Positions 29,515-40,992 of a stretch of DNA of 64,000 nucleotides are shown piece by piece. The stretch is taken from positions 69,501-133,500 of the forward strand of contig QPMI01000214.1 of NCBI GenBank assembly GCA_004431415.1. The letters are read 5' to 3'. Made by a program: the position numbers and the translations under genes. The notes below the pieces were generated by a model. That model ran no database searches. It was not told the DNA's origin and was given only the letters and a program-made list of their open reading frames with translations. Position 1 is the first letter of the stretch; each line of letters starts with the position of its first letter. This DNA comes from Cyanophora paradoxa (Eukaryota; Glaucocystophyceae; Cyanophorales; Cyanophoraceae).

Positions 29515-32500
29515 CTAGCTCGGGAAGGCGAACTCGTCGTCGCTGTCGTCTGCGGTGGCCGCCGCTGCGGAGCCGACGGCGGCCTTGACGGGCGTGCCGA
29601 GGTCGGTGGGGTCGGGGGGCCAGCGGGCGCCGCTCTGGGGCAGGGGGATCGGGGGCGAGGGGGAGGCGGCCGCGTCCGGCGCCAGGTCGAAGTCGAGGTC
29701 GCTGAGGTTAAGGGCGCCGCGGACTGCCGCCGCTGTGAGGCCCGCTGCTGGTGGCGACGGCGACGGGAAGGCTGGGAGCACGGAAGAGGCCGCCGCCGCG
29801 AGCGCGGGAATGGGCGCAGGGGGCGGCGAGGCGAAGATCTCGCTGACCTCGCTGGCCCCGGCGCTCGGGGAGGGGACGGCGACCTCGAGCTGGCGGCGCG
29901 CCGGGGCGACGCCCCAGGGCGGCTGCGGGGCGGCATCCACCTCCTCCTCCTCGTCCTCCTCGGCCTCGCCGTCCTCGCTCTCGTCGGAGAAGGCGTGGCC
30001 GGCGTGCGGCACGGCCACGGCGGCCGTCGTCGCGGCGACGAGGAGCGGCTCGGGCTCGGGCTCGGGCTCGGGCGCGGGGGCGTCGGTGGCCGGGCCGCCC
30101 TGCGCGAACCCGAAGGCCTCGTCGCCGAGCGCCGCCGCGTACTCCTCCCCCGCCGGCGCCCGGAACGCCTCCCAGCCCAGCGCCAGGCCGGCCGCCTGCG
30201 CCCCCGGCGCCCCCGCCTCCGCCGGCCCGCCGCCGAGCCACGCGTCGGGGATCTCGACCTCCATGTCGGGGCCGGGGGCGGGGCCGGGGCCGGCGGGGCT
30301 GGGCGGCGGGGCGAGGTGGGGCGGTGGGCGAGGCCGTGCGGGGCGTGGGCGTCGTCCTCCGAGGCGGACATCGGGCGGGGCGAGTGCGCCTCCTCGTCCT
30401 CCGAGAAGGCCCGGCCCCGCAGCTCGGCCGGCAGCTCCCCGTGCGCCCCCTCCGCCCCGCCCCGCCCTGCCCCGCACCGTCAGCCCCCGCGTGCACGCAG
30501 CGCCCCGGCGCGGCTCCCCCGCGCCGCGCACCCGCGCCGTCGAATACCGCGAGGAGCGTGCCTCCGCGCCCGCCTCCTCTGCATGCGCCTCGGCCGCCCC
30601 CGCGGCGCTCGCTTCCTCCGGAGGCGTCGCGAGCGCCTGGGGGCGGCCGGGGCGTGCTGGTGGCGGGCGAGAGGCTCCTCAGCCTCCTCCCGCTCGGGTG
30701 ACTGCGGTGTGGGCGCCGACACCGCCATCACCGGCGCCGCCATCGCCGACACCGACGCCGCCGCCGTCGCTGCAGCCGTCGACGCTGTCGAGGCCGTAGC
30801 CGCCGCTGCGCGCTGCGCCGGCGCAGCGGCCTGCGACAGACGCGGCGCCGCATCAGGGCGGGGCGAGGCGGGGAGCAGGGGACGCACGGCGGCGGCGGCC
30901 TGGGCGAGGCGCTCGCGCTCAGCGGCAGCGGTGCGCTCGGCGAGCTCGCTGAGGGGCAGGAGCGGGATCTGCACCGCCCCTGCGCGTCAGAGCCTCGCGG
31001 CGAGGCGCGGCGCGCCTTGTGCGCACGTGCGGCTTGGGGGAGCTGCGCGACGGAGGGTCAGCGGGGCGCACGCGCGGCGGGGAGGGGCGGCGGCGGACCG
31101 GCCGGAGGAGGCGGAGGAGGAGCGGGGCAGGGAGGCGCGCTGGGAGTCGGAGCCGCCGCCGGTGGAGGGGGAGGCGGCGCTGCCGCCCGTGATGGTGGCG
31201 GTGGTGCCGCCCGTGACGACGGCCGAGGTGGTGCGCGGGAACATCTGCACCGCCGCCGGCTGCTGCTGCGCCGCCTGCCCGCCCGCCGTCGCCACCACTG
31301 CCCGCCCCGCGGTCGGGCCCCGGGCCCCGAGCGGGGACGGTGCGGGGCGGGCGAACCGCAGACGGCGATGGCGTGGTAGCGGGAGCAGACGACGTCTGCT
31401 ATGTGGTGCTTCTGCGGCACAGGCGGGGCTCGCGTGGCGCCCAGGAGGGCGGCGGGGCGGGGCGGGGCGGGGCGGGGCGTACGTCGACGGTGACCTGCTG
31501 CACCCCGCGCTGCCGCAGGCCCCATCGGAAGGCCTGGCCCCGCTCTGCCCCGCCCTCCGTCAGGGCCGGGGCGGGGCGGGGCGGAGCGGGGAGAGGGGCT
31601 GCGCAGGCCGTTGCGGAGGTAGGTGGCGTAGGCGGTGCAGGCGACGTGCGTTACGTGGCCAAGCAGGCCGCCGTCCATCTGGCGGCCGCCGGGTGAGGGC
31701 GTGCGCGCGGGCTCCGGCGGGGGCGTCGCCCACGTGCGCCGGCCCGCAGGGGGCCTCGGGGAGCTTGTAGTGGTGGCCCAGCTGGCCCTCCGCCCCGCGC
31801 CCGAACGAGTACACCTCGCCCCGCGCTGGCCCCGCCCGCCCGTCGGCCCCCGCGGGGCGGGGCGGCGGGGCGAGCGGCGAGGAGGCACCGGTGAGGAGGG
31901 CCGTGTGGCCATCGACGTCGAAGGCGCCCCCGCACGCGACCTGCACCACGTCCCGCGGGGCGTTCGGCACCGGCGCCGGAACCGACCGCTTCGCTCCGCC
32001 CATCAGGCGCTCCTGCGACCCGGCCCCGCCCGGCTCGGCTCGGCGGGGGGCGGCAGGGCCGCGGGGCGGGCGAGGCGGACGGCGGGGGAGCGGGGCAGGC
32101 CGGTGCGGCCCCAGGCGGAGACGTTGCCCTGGAGGTCGATGGCGACGGCGTGGTCGGGCCCGCAGGTAACGCTGCGCGCCGCCGCGCCGCTGTTCCGCAG
32201 GCCAGCCACCGCCGTCGGGCGCCGCAGCACGGCGACGCCGGGGCCGTGGCCGAGCTGCCCGTGGGAGCCCTCGCCCCACGTCGCCACCTCGCCGTCCGCC
32301 GAGAGGAGCGCCGCGAAGGCGTGCCCCGCCGACACCGCCGCCACGCGCTTCTCGTAGGGGACGCGCAGGAACGACTGGCTGTACGGCATGTCGTTGTCCT
32401 GCCCCAGCTGCCCGAACCCGTTGCTGCGCGCGCCCCCGTCGGCGGCGCCCCGCCCCGCCCCGCGCCCTCGGCGGCAGGTCCGCGCGCACTTGCCGCGGGC

Positions 32501-33479
32501 GAAGAGGGCGCCGTCCTCGGTGAGGGCGATGACGAAGTTGCCGCCGCACGCCACGTACTGCAGCCGCGGCGCCGGGCCCGACATCGGCGACTCCGGCAGC
32601 CGCTCCTCCTGGAACTGCCCCAGCCCGGGCGTCTCCGCCGGCTCCAGCGTCCACCGGTACAGCCGCCCCGACGCTGCTACCGGCCTCAGCGCGGTGGGCG
32701 CGGCGGCGGCGGGCGGCGGGGGGGGGCACCGGAGACCCAGAAGGCGGAGTCTGCGGTGGTGGAGATCTGGACGGCGCTCTGCGTGCTGAAGCGGCAGCGC
32801 TTCTGGCGCCCCGTATCGACGGCAAGCGCCTGCGCCGGTCGCATCGACTGCGTGATCGCGGCCTGGCTCTCGGAGCGCTTCGGGGCGCAGAAGAGGGATA
32901 TCTTCTGCCCCAGCTGGCTGATCGCAGGCAGCTCCTGCACGCTTTCCGACGGAAGCCGCACCTGTTCTCGTGTCAGCAAGATTTCTCGACTGTGCAATCA
33001 TGAAGGGGCGGCGGCTGGGCGGGCCGCAACCGCACCAACTCGATGTTCCGCCGCTCGCCCCCGCCAGACAGGCCGCCGCTCGGCACCGTCGGCTGCGCCG
33101 GGGACCCGCTCCGCAGCATGCCGGCAACCAGCGGCGGCACTGCCGCTGCAGCTGGCCGCGCAGCTGGCGGCTGCGCTGGTCGCGGCGGCGCCGCTGCTGC
33201 TTGGGGAGGACGAGCCGGCGGCGGCGGCGGCTCTGCCGGCCGGCGTCAGGTGCTTGCGAATCAAACAGGCAAACTTGGGGAAGCTAACCCGGAGCACCGC
33301 CCTCGAGGAGGAGCGCTATTGCAGATTCCACGTCGCCGCCCACGTTGTCAAGCGCCGTCTGAATCTGGCGATCCGAAAACGCATCCCCTGCGCCGCATAG
33401 CCGCATACGTGAGACGCGCATGGAGATTCAAAACGCAAACGAACGTACCGAGGACTTCCCGCACTTGGTCGCTTGCCAT
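29515..33479 (-). CDS. UBA/CUE-like domain plus RCC1-repeat protein with acidic tail
   Basis: The first two exons give MASDQVREVLG and DAFSDRQIQTALDNVGGDVE then SAIALLLEG, a ubiquitin-binding UBA/CUE-type three-helix pattern. After an Ala/Ser linker come VRLPSESVQELPAISQLGQK and RCC1 repeats: YVACGGNFVIALTEDGALFA (near 32560-32500), GFGQLGQDNDMPYSQSF (near 32410), VSAGHAFAALLSADGEVATW (near 32330-32280), SVTCGPDHAVAIDLQGNVSA (near 32175-32115), VQVACGGAFDVDGHTALLTG (near 31950-31890), VYSFGRGAEGQLGHHYKL (near 31815-31765), HVACTAYATYLRNGL (near 31650) and DVVCSRYHAIAVC (near 31395-31355). A Ser/Thr- and Ala-rich disordered C-terminal half ends DDSDDEFAFPS. RCC1 propellers act as exchange factors or ubiquitin-ligase scaffolds; the UBA/CUE domain favours a ubiquitin link, which is inference. 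The intron 31412-31482 is a pure example of the CCCCGCC class. Confidence 0.78.
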
Positions 33480-33765
33480 TTGCTAGGCGACCTTCGCGTG
33501 CCGGCCCCGGCTCGCTCAGGCTGACCCCTCGGTACGGTCTGCTCTCCACCTCCGCGCCAAGAAGTGCGAAGGGGCGTTCGCACGTCCGCTGGGCGCGCTT
33601 CACCTTTGAATTCAAGAGAGAGTTCAAGCAAGCAGGAAGCAAGTCAGGGCGGCCACTTCAGAGGGCGGAAAACTCTATACCGATCGAATGCGTGCGAACC
33701 AGAAGCGGCAGAGGCCTCAGAAGCTTGTTTGAGGGGCCTGCGATGGGTACAGCGTACTTCGCCCA
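33480..33765. promoter_or_regulatory. Head-to-head region, RCC1 and DnaJ-like genes
   Basis: A gap of 286 bp separates divergent starts; a shared promoter is likely. No specific element was recognised. Confidence 0.35.
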
Positions 33766-34553
33766 ATGTTCGTCGGATCTGCGTCGGTGGCGAGGCCTCA
33801 AAGCAGCGGCCTCGTAGCTTTCGGTTCGCCGGCTACCCCGCTGCGATTGGCGCCACCAGCAGCACCAGCGAAGCACAGTGAGCGGCGATGGAACAGCTCG
33901 CGTGTACGTATACGGCGGGCGTTCGTCGGAGATGCGCCGCCGCCGGGCGTCGCTATCGCCTCGCTGTCCGATGCCAGCGACTTTGCTCCGGACCTGCTCA
34001 GCCGTGGTCTGAAGGTTGACCCGCGCCGCCGCGCCGCCACCGCCGTAGTGCTAGCCTGACGCATGGCGGCGGGCAGAGGAAGGAGTGCGAGGCGTGTAGC
34101 GGCACGGGAAAGCTAGTCTGCAAGGCATGCGGGGGCGCGGGGCGGCTGGCGGTGCCGTCGCTGCGCGGCTCGGAGGAGGAGACGGGCATCCCCCCGATCC
34201 AGGTCGTCTGCGGCGACTGCCTTGGCTTCGTCGGCGTCTGCGGAGAATGCTACGGCACAGGCAAGCCGCCGGGGGCTGCTCGACGCCCCTGGCGACCCCT
34301 GACCGCTCGGCACATGTACAGGCATGGTCGACGACCCCGGCGATGCCTGACGCGCTCGCCGGCTTGGCCGGCCCAGGGGCCAGACCCCACCGGAGCCAGA
34401 TTCGGCGCTGGCTCTGCTGTACAGGCTGTATTCTACACGTGGTGGTACATGCGCGCCCCAAGCACGCCTCTGCATATGTCGCCGGCAGTGGATCCCGGGC
34501 GGCCCGCCGGGCGCACGCGCCTTCGAGGGTCGGGAAAAAAAATGCTCGGATAA
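33766..34553 (+). CDS. DnaJ-like zinc-finger protein (BSD2/PSA2-type), probably plastid
   Basis: First exon MFVGSASVARPQSSGLVAFG then SPATPLRLAPPAAPA is a typical organelle presequence. It joins across a 62-nt intron (about 34014-34075) to RKECEACSGTGKLVCKACGG, and then VVCGDCLGFVGVCGECYGTG. The four CxxC units with CxGxG spacing are the DnaJ zinc-finger without a J domain; plastid members (BSD2, PSA2) assist Rubisco or photosystem I assembly. The tail after GTGKPPGAAR is low in recognisable content and may be an intron read through, so the stop at 34553 is tentative. Block 33836-33916 is homologous to the mTERF gene's 5' exon. Confidence 0.72.
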
Positions 34554-34647
34554 TTCCGGCCAGGTAGGAAGGGGGTTGCCCCCCTCCCCACGCGCCGCTG
34601 TTTCCAGCGGCTCGGCCGGACCATATCCTTCGCGGGTCGGGGGGGGT

Positions 34648-36228
34648 CTAGGGCGGGGCGGGGGTGGCAGGGGCGGCGGGGGCGGGCGAGGGCGGGGCCT
34701 GGAGGAACTTGAAGACGGCAGAGAAGTCCTCGGGGCCCATTCCCCGCGCCGCCATCAGCGTGTACACCTGCCCCGTGGCACCGGCCGGCCTCGGCGTCCG
34801 ACGGTCGGGGCGGGGCGGGCCGGGGGAGCCGGCGGGATGGGACGGGACCTGGAGGGCAGCAGACGACAGCGGCAGAGGCTGCCTGACGCTCGCGGCCGCC
34901 TCGGCCGCCAGCCCCAGGTCCTGCCCCCCGTCGGCGAAGGCGACGGCGGGGGGTCCGGGACGCGGGGGCTCACCTTGGCCATGAGGTGCGAGGCGAAGCC
35001 GCCGGCGTAGCCGCGGGACGCGGGGGCGGAGGCGAGGATGCCGGGGCAGGGGTTGTAGGTCTCGCTGGTTGTGCCCCAAATCATGGCTCCCCCAAGCGGC
35101 GAGATGATGGCGGACCTGGCCCAGGAGCGGGCGGAGGAGGCGTTGATGACGTCGGAGAGGACGCGGGGGTCCACGCCGAGGCGCGCCCCAAGCTGCAGCG
35201 CCTCCGCCAGGCCCACCATCGCCACCGCCCTGCGCCCCGCCCGCCCCGCCTCAGCATCCCCCACCCGAGGCGCTGCCCGCCCCGGAGAGCCCGCCGCACA
35301 TCGCCGCGTTGTTGCAAATCTTCGCCGCCTGCCCCGCCCCGAGCGGGCCCGTGTGGAACACCCGCTTCCCCATGCACGCCAGCAGCGGGCGCGCCTCCTC
35401 CACCTCCCGCTCCCCGCCCCCGACCATGAAAGTCCTGCGCCAACGCCAGCGAGCATTCAGCGAGGCTGTCTCCGGCGCGGACCCCGCAGGCGCGGCCGGC
35501 CGACGGCGCACAGGGTGCCGGCCTCGGCCCCCGCGACGCCCCCCGAGACGGGCGCGTCGACCATGCCGAAGCCGCGCGCGGCGGCCTCCTGCGCGATGGC
35601 CCTCGCCCCGCCCGGCTCGATCGTGCTGCAGTCCACCAGCAGCGCCCCGCGCCCAGCGCGCGCGCCCGCGAGCACGCCGCGCGCCGGGTCGCAGTACGCC
35701 TCGCGTACATGCGGCGTCGAGGGCAGCATGGACACTATGAAGCCCGCCGCCCGCTCCCCGACCTCCGCCGGCGACCCCGCGACCTCGCAGAGGCCGCCCG
35801 AAGCGTCCCGTAGCCGTTCTGCCTGCGGACAGCTGTGTCAAGGCAACAAGCGGGCGATCTCGGCTTCAATGTGAGAATGAGATGTATTTGGACTAATCAG
35901 GGGCTGTGAAAGGGCGAACCGCGCTTCGGTCAAGGTCGTACACGACGAGTGGATGCAGCTTCATCAGGTTTCGAGCCATTCGACCTCCCATCTGGCCTAC
36001 GGTTGCATCTCAGCTGAGTCCAACGAAAACCAACCTCAGCAAAGACTCACCGAGGCCAATGAACCCGACGCGCCGCGCCGGAGCCGCCTGCAATCGAGTT
36101 CGCGCGGAAAGCGCAGGGTCAGCGTAGCTCGGCGCACCATTTGGACAAAAGGAACTTTGGAAGAGCAGCAGCGGGACGAGTTTGCTTTGCGATAACGCAA
36201 AGCCGAGGCGCAGCAAGCCGAAAACCAC
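34648..36228 (-). CDS. 3-hydroxyisobutyrate dehydrogenase-like (6PGDH family)
   Basis: NAD(P)-dependent beta-hydroxyacid dehydrogenase; the closest fit is 3-hydroxyisobutyrate dehydrogenase of valine breakdown in mitochondria. A hydrophobic/basic N terminus (MVFGLLRLGFALSQSKL) precedes the Rossmann opening RRVGFIGLG joined to QMGGRMARNLMKLHPLVVYD. Then come FIVSMLPSTPHVREAY (near 35740), LLVDCSTIEPGGARAIAQEA, and the signature VDAPVSGGVAGAEAGTLCAV (near 35560-35500). The catalytic-lysine segment GAGQAAKICNN is near 35340-35310. The C-terminal helical domain has MVGLAEALQLGARLGVDPRV and YAGGFASHLMAK, and ends VFKFLQAPPSPAP. Catalytic residues look intact. Other beta-hydroxyacid dehydrogenases (glyoxylate reductase type) are alternatives, but the DAPVSGG signature with a presequence favours HIBADH. 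Confidence 0.85.
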
Positions 36229-36328
36229 TGATACCCCCTAGGGGAGGGTCCTGGGTCCTGGCCTGGGTCCTCGAGGGGGAGGGGTATTGCGGAAACAGCA
36301 CAAGAAACGCTCAAACAGCATCCGAACG

Positions 36329-38951
36329 ATGCCGCCCACCTCAGGTGCGCTCCGAACAACTCAGAGGAGTCGCCCCGGGACGAGGAATCGCCCTGACGCG
36401 ATGCGGTTCATCAGGCCAGCGGCCCAGCACAGCGTCGAAGGATTCCCGGGAACGCAAGTCAACGACGGGCGCGTCCTCGCCAGCGGATTCAAGCCCGCCA
36501 CCTCTCGCGGATGCCCCGAAGCCGGTGAGTCCAGACTCCCGACGCGGCAAACGATCGTTTCCGCCCGATCGGGCACGTATTTCGCGTTTCGAGCGATGTT
36601 CGCAAGCGGAGCTCGCCCTGCCAGCTGGACCATCGGCGTAAGCGGACTGACGTCGACTAACCGTGCTTCGCAGGTGTCGGTACAGTTGGATCAGCTGCCG
36701 ACGGCGCGTACGCCTGACCAGGCGGCCGAGCTGTCCAAGAGCGGCCGTCCCTACGCCGTCGTCCTCGCGGGAGCCGGCCTTGTACGCCTCGCCCCCCCCG
36801 GCCTCGCTCCGACCCGCCGCTTCGGGGGCGTGACGCGGACGGCGGGCAGACGGATGCCCAGATGGACACTGTGCCTTTCGGAGGCTGCGTCGCCGCAGAC
36901 CTGAGCGGCAACTCCATCACCAAGCTCGTATGTCCCGCCCGTCCACCCCCCCGCCCCGCCCCGCCCCGCCGCTCCGGGGTCCCTCTCGCGACCGGCCGCC
37001 CGGGGGCGGCGCGCAGCCGAAGAAGCTGCTGGCGGCGTCTGCGGGCCTGATGTACCTGGACGTGAGCAGGACGTCGCTCGGGTGCCCCGAACTCCTCAAC
37101 TGCCCGCTCCTCGCCCACCTCGACCTGTCAGGTCTGCTCTTGCGATCAGGTTGGGCGGGGTATCGCGCGCGGGATGGGGCGAGTCGAAGGGATTGCGCGC
37201 AGGAAACAACCTGACCCTCCTGCACTCTTCCCTGGCCTCGTGCACGCGCCTGGTACCTCGGCTGCTGGCGCCTGTGCGGGACGCGTGGGGCGGCGCTGAG
37301 GGGGCGCAGGTCTCGGTGAAGCTGGCGGGGAACGGGCTGACGGAGCTGCCGGCGTGGGTGGGGCGCTGGCTCTCCCTCTCGACGCTGGAGGTGCAGGGGA
37401 ACAAGCTCGCCGTGCTCCCGTCCTCGCTGGGGAACTGCCGCTGCCTCGCCAAGCTCGACGCCTCCAACAACCGCCTCGTCTCCCTGCCCCCCGAGCTCGC
37501 CAAGTGCCCCGACCTCGCCGAGCTCAAGCTCGAGGGGAACCCGCTGGCGACCCTGCCCCTCGCCCTCCTCCGCCACCCCGCCGCACCCTGCCGCGAGTAT
37601 CTCTACAAGGTGCCCCGCCCCGCCCGCCCCGCTCCCCCGCGCCGCCCCTTCCCGCGCCGAGGGCTGTGGGGGGCAGAGCCTGCCGGCGGACCTTGCGGAG
37701 GCGGTGCGGGGCGGGCACCGGGAGCTGCTGGGGCGGGCGCGGGCAGCGGAGGAGCGTGTGGCGGAGAGGGAGGGGGAGGTGCGGCGGCTGGAGGGGGTGC
37801 TGGAGGAGCGGGAGGCGCACGCGGGGCGCCTCACGGGGGACATCGCGCGCCTCACCGCCGAGGCCGCCGAGGCGCGGCGCGGCGCCGAGGCCCTCCAGAA
37901 GCAGCTCGCCGCCCTCCACGCCGAGCACGCCGCCCTCATCGACCGCCACGCCGCCGTCCGCCCGCCCCCGCGCCCCCGCCCCGGCCCGCCCCGCCCCGCC
38001 TCACGCCCCCGCCCGCAGCTGGCGAACGCGGCGCAGCTGGCGGAGAGCAAGGTGGCGGCGGCGCAGCGGGAGCGGGCGGCGGCGGAGGCGGAGCGGGAGA
38101 AGATGCGGGGGAGCTGGGGCGGGCGGAGGCGGGGCGGCGGCGGCTGGAGGAGCGGCTGGCGGACCGGGAGGAGGGCCAGGCGCGGGCGGCCGGGGAGCGG
38201 GCGGCGCTGGCGCGGGAGGTGGAGGAGCTGGGGCTGGCGCTGGCGAGCGCCGGGGTGGTGAAGGGTCGGGGCCGGGGGCGCCCTCGCGGGAGGCGGTGCA
38301 CGCGCGGCTCACGCTCGCCCAAGAGCTGCGCGCCGTCGAGCGCGCCGTGCAGTCCCTCCTCGCCCTCGCCGCCCTCCCCGACCCGACGCGCCCGCCCGCT
38401 CCCTCCTCTCCCCGACCGCCGCCTCCGCCGCCCGCAAGGCCGCCCCCAGCCCCGCCCGCCCCGCCTCCGCTGGCAAGCTCCGCTCCGGCCCCGCGGCCGC
38501 CTCCCCCGCCCGCCCCGCGACGGCGGCTGGGGCGCGCCCCGTGGCGGCGCCGGCGGCGGCGGCCTCGCCGGCGTCGGCGCGCAAGCCGGCGGGGAAGGCG
38601 GCGGCGACGCCGGCCAAGGAGGCGGCGCCGGTGCAGGAGGAGGCGGCGGCAACGCCCGGGGCGTCGGAGGGGGCGGCGGAGGAGGAGGCGGCGCGGCGGC
38701 GGCTGGCGCGGCTGGAGATCAAGCTGCGGCAGCTCGAGGAGCGCATGAGGCGCCAGATGGAGCGCCTCCTCTCCCCCGCCGAGCGCCAGTCCCTCGGCAT
38801 CGCCGCCCCGGCCCCCCCCCCCCGCGAGAAGACCCCGGGCCTCTTCAGCGAGTACGCCCCGGACCCCGACGCCCGCGGCGGCGCCCCGCCGGCCCCCGCC
38901 GCCCCCGCAACGCCCACCCGGCCCCTCTACATCCCCGACCCCTTCGCCTGA
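36329..38951 (+). CDS. Leucine-rich-repeat and coiled-coil protein
   Basis: The start is inferred from phase: a 16-nt first exon MPPTS joins across an intron (36345 to about 36415) to GQRPSTASKDSRERKSTTG, then to VSVQLDQLPTARTPDQAAEL. LRRs follow: VAADLSGNSITKL (near 36890), LMYLDVSRTSLGCPELLNCP (near 37050-37110), VKLAGNGLTELPAWVGRWLS (near 37315), LEVQGNKLAVLPSSLGNCRC (near 37387), LDASNNRLVSLPPELAKCPD (near 37455) and LKLEGNPLATLPLALL (near 37525). A long Glu/Ala/Arg coiled coil (ERVAEREGEVRRLEGVLEER, 37755-37815, and later) precedes a Pro/Ala linker and a last helix ARLEIKLRQLEERMRRQMER (38710-38765), ending YIPDPFA. LRR plus coiled coil is common in ciliary and centrosomal proteins; no precise orthologue is claimed. 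The gap to the divergent HIBADH start is only 100 bp. Confidence 0.75.
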
Positions 38952-39353
38952 GTCCCCCCCCCCCCCCCTCTCGTCGTGCCACAGCGGCCGAAGGCCCTGG
39001 GCAGAGTCGTTTGGACAGAAAGTTACAGTGTCCTCTAATATTCACATGCCACGCGGACCGCAGAGTCGCGCCCAATGCTCACCGCTAAGGACCGCCTCAC
39101 CGCTAAGGACCGCTAAGGAAGTACTAGGGTACACACAACGCGACTCTAAGAGTCCGAAGGGGGCGCATGCCGCGCGCACACACGAACATTCACTGGCCTG
39201 CGATTAGCTGAAGGCCGGCGTGCTCGGCGCTGCCGTCCGCGTGATTTACAGAGCGCCGAGGGCGGCCGGGCCCGACGGTAGAGGGGTGCGAAGTGTCGGA
39301 GCCAGGCGGGAGAGGCGCTGTGGGGCCGCCGGGGCGGCTAGGGGCGGGGGGCC
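38952..39353. other. Convergent 3' intergenic region with short tandem repeat
   Basis: Two exact copies of CTCACCGCTAAGGACCGC are adjacent at 39078-39095 and 39096-39113, followed by a partial third. It lies between two converging genes. No terminator or polyadenylation motif was recognised. Confidence 0.6.
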
Positions 39354-40837
39354 TCAGGCGGCGGCCGCCGGCTCGAGGCGGGCGGCGGGGGCCTCGAGGG
39401 CCTCCGGGGCGGCCTCGGGCTCCCCCGGCGGCTCCCCCGCCGCCTCCGCGCCCTCCCCCGCCTCCGCCTCCGCCTCCGCCTCGCCCTCGCCCCCGCCCTC
39501 GCTGCCCGCCGGCGTCCCCGCCCGGGGCCGGGCCGCGTGCGGGTGCGGGATCACCCCGGCCCCCACCGACGCCTCCGAGCCATCCGCCTGCGCGATCACC
39601 CTCAGCGGCTGGGGGGCGGGGCCGGGGCGGCGGGGCGGGGGCACCGAGGCGGGGCGGGGCGGGGAGCCCGGGCGGGCCTGCACCTGCGCCGGGGCAACGG
39701 GCCCCGGGCCGCTGGAGCGGGCGTGGTGCCCGCGGAGCGCCTGCGCAGCGCGCCGCTGAGCGACGGGGGCGCGGGGGCGGGGGCGGGCGGGCCTGGGGCG
39801 TCATCTCCTGGTCCTCCTCGCGGAAGAAGCTCTCGCACGCCGACGCGATCTCGTGCAGGCACTCCGGCACCGCGCTGCCCCCACGCCCCGCGGTCCGTCA
39901 CGCGATCGGCCGCGCGGGGTGCCCCGTCGGGGGCGCGGACGCCGGGCACCGCGAGAAGTTGTCCTTCAGGTAGTCCCAGATCGCCCCCCAGGGGTCCACC
40001 TCCGCCAGCTCCGCCTCCCCATCTCCTGCCCCGGCCCGCTCCGCCTGCCCCGACCGCCCCCGCCGTCAGCGGGCCGGCCGCCTCGCCGGCGGGCGCTGCA
40101 GCTGCTGCGCCGGGTCGCACGGGGCGCTCGGGGCGCTCGTCCGGGCGCGGCGCCCCGGGGTTGACCCCGATGTAGTAGACCGCCGCCCCTGCCTCTTCCT
40201 CGCCCTCTGCCGCGGCGCTTAGGCCGGCGCCTCTGCCGTCGCGGTGGGGCCGGCGCACGGGGCAGGGGCGTGAGTCCGCGCTGCAGCGGGTGGGAGAGGC
40301 CGTCGGCTTCGTCGGCGATGGCGGCGAGGTCCACGGCGGGCGCCTGCCGCGGCACGGGGAGGCGCTCGAACAGCATCGCGAGCAGCAGGCGCAGGAGAAC
40401 GGCCAAGAAGACCGCCGGCAGGCGCAGCGGCGCCCACGACGGCGGCGCGCGCTTGCGTGCAAAGAGCTAAAATCGGCGCGCGGCGCGGGGGCGGGCGGGC
40501 GCGGGGGCTCGCCTCGTCCTCGCCGCCGATGCCGTCGGCGGTCGGCGCGACGGCCTCGCGCGCGGCGGCTGTCGCCTCGTCGTGCTCCGCCTCCGCGGGG
40601 CTGGGCGGAGTGACGTGAATCTGCGGAATGTGGGCGCTCGACGAGAGCCGCCGCGCCGGCGCGAGAGCAGGGCGCGGGCAACGCGCGGGCTCGCCTCGAT
40701 GATAGCGGGCGTCTCCTCCGCTGCGAGCGCTCTCGTCAAGCCCGGAATGTGAGCCGCCAGCCTGGCAGCGCACGGATTGCGGAGGCCCCGACGACGACAA
40801 ACTCGGCGGCGGTGTCGGAGCTTGGTGTAGTGCTCAT
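39354..40837 (-). CDS. Uncharacterised protein with one hydrophobic segment and acidic tail
   Basis: Not recognised. The first exon reads MSTTPSSDTAAEFVVVGASA. Later exons appear to give QIHVTPPSPAEAEHDEATAA (near 40625-40570), a hydrophobic helix LAVLLRLLLAMLFERLPVPR (near 40405-40345) followed by LAAIADEADGLSHPLQRGL, VYYIGVNPGAAPRPDERPER (near 40180), ELAEVDPWGAIWDYLKDNFS (near 40005-39955), PECLHEIASACESFFREEDQ (near 39868-39810), and an Ala/Glu tail to 39354. These segments lie in different frames and need splicing between them, which I could not settle fully. A tail-anchored or single-pass membrane protein is one reading. Confidence 0.4.
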
Positions 40838-40992
40838 CTTGAGGCTTGTTGTTTGGCGCCCGACGGTGCGAGAGGGCCGGTTTTTAGCGAGGTGTTTTAC
40901 TGTACTCCCCTACTGGCCCTGCGTGTATCCCCCTGCTGCTCTCGCAGGCTTCTGCCAGGCTTTTGGCAGGCTTCTGCCAGCGTCTGCAGCCC
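40838..40992. promoter_or_regulatory. Short head-to-head region
   Basis: A gap of 155 bp separates divergent genes. GGCTTCTGCCAGGCTTTTGG then CAGGCTTCTGCCAGC forms a tandem GGCTTYTGCCA-type repeat at about 40946-40982, the only structured sequence in the gap. Confidence 0.4.

Noticed and set aside
29455-31770. Long plus-strand open frame (about 770 codons) opposite the RCC1-like gene
   Set aside because: Composition is Arg/Gly/Ala repeats with no conserved segment; high GC removes stop codons in antisense frames.
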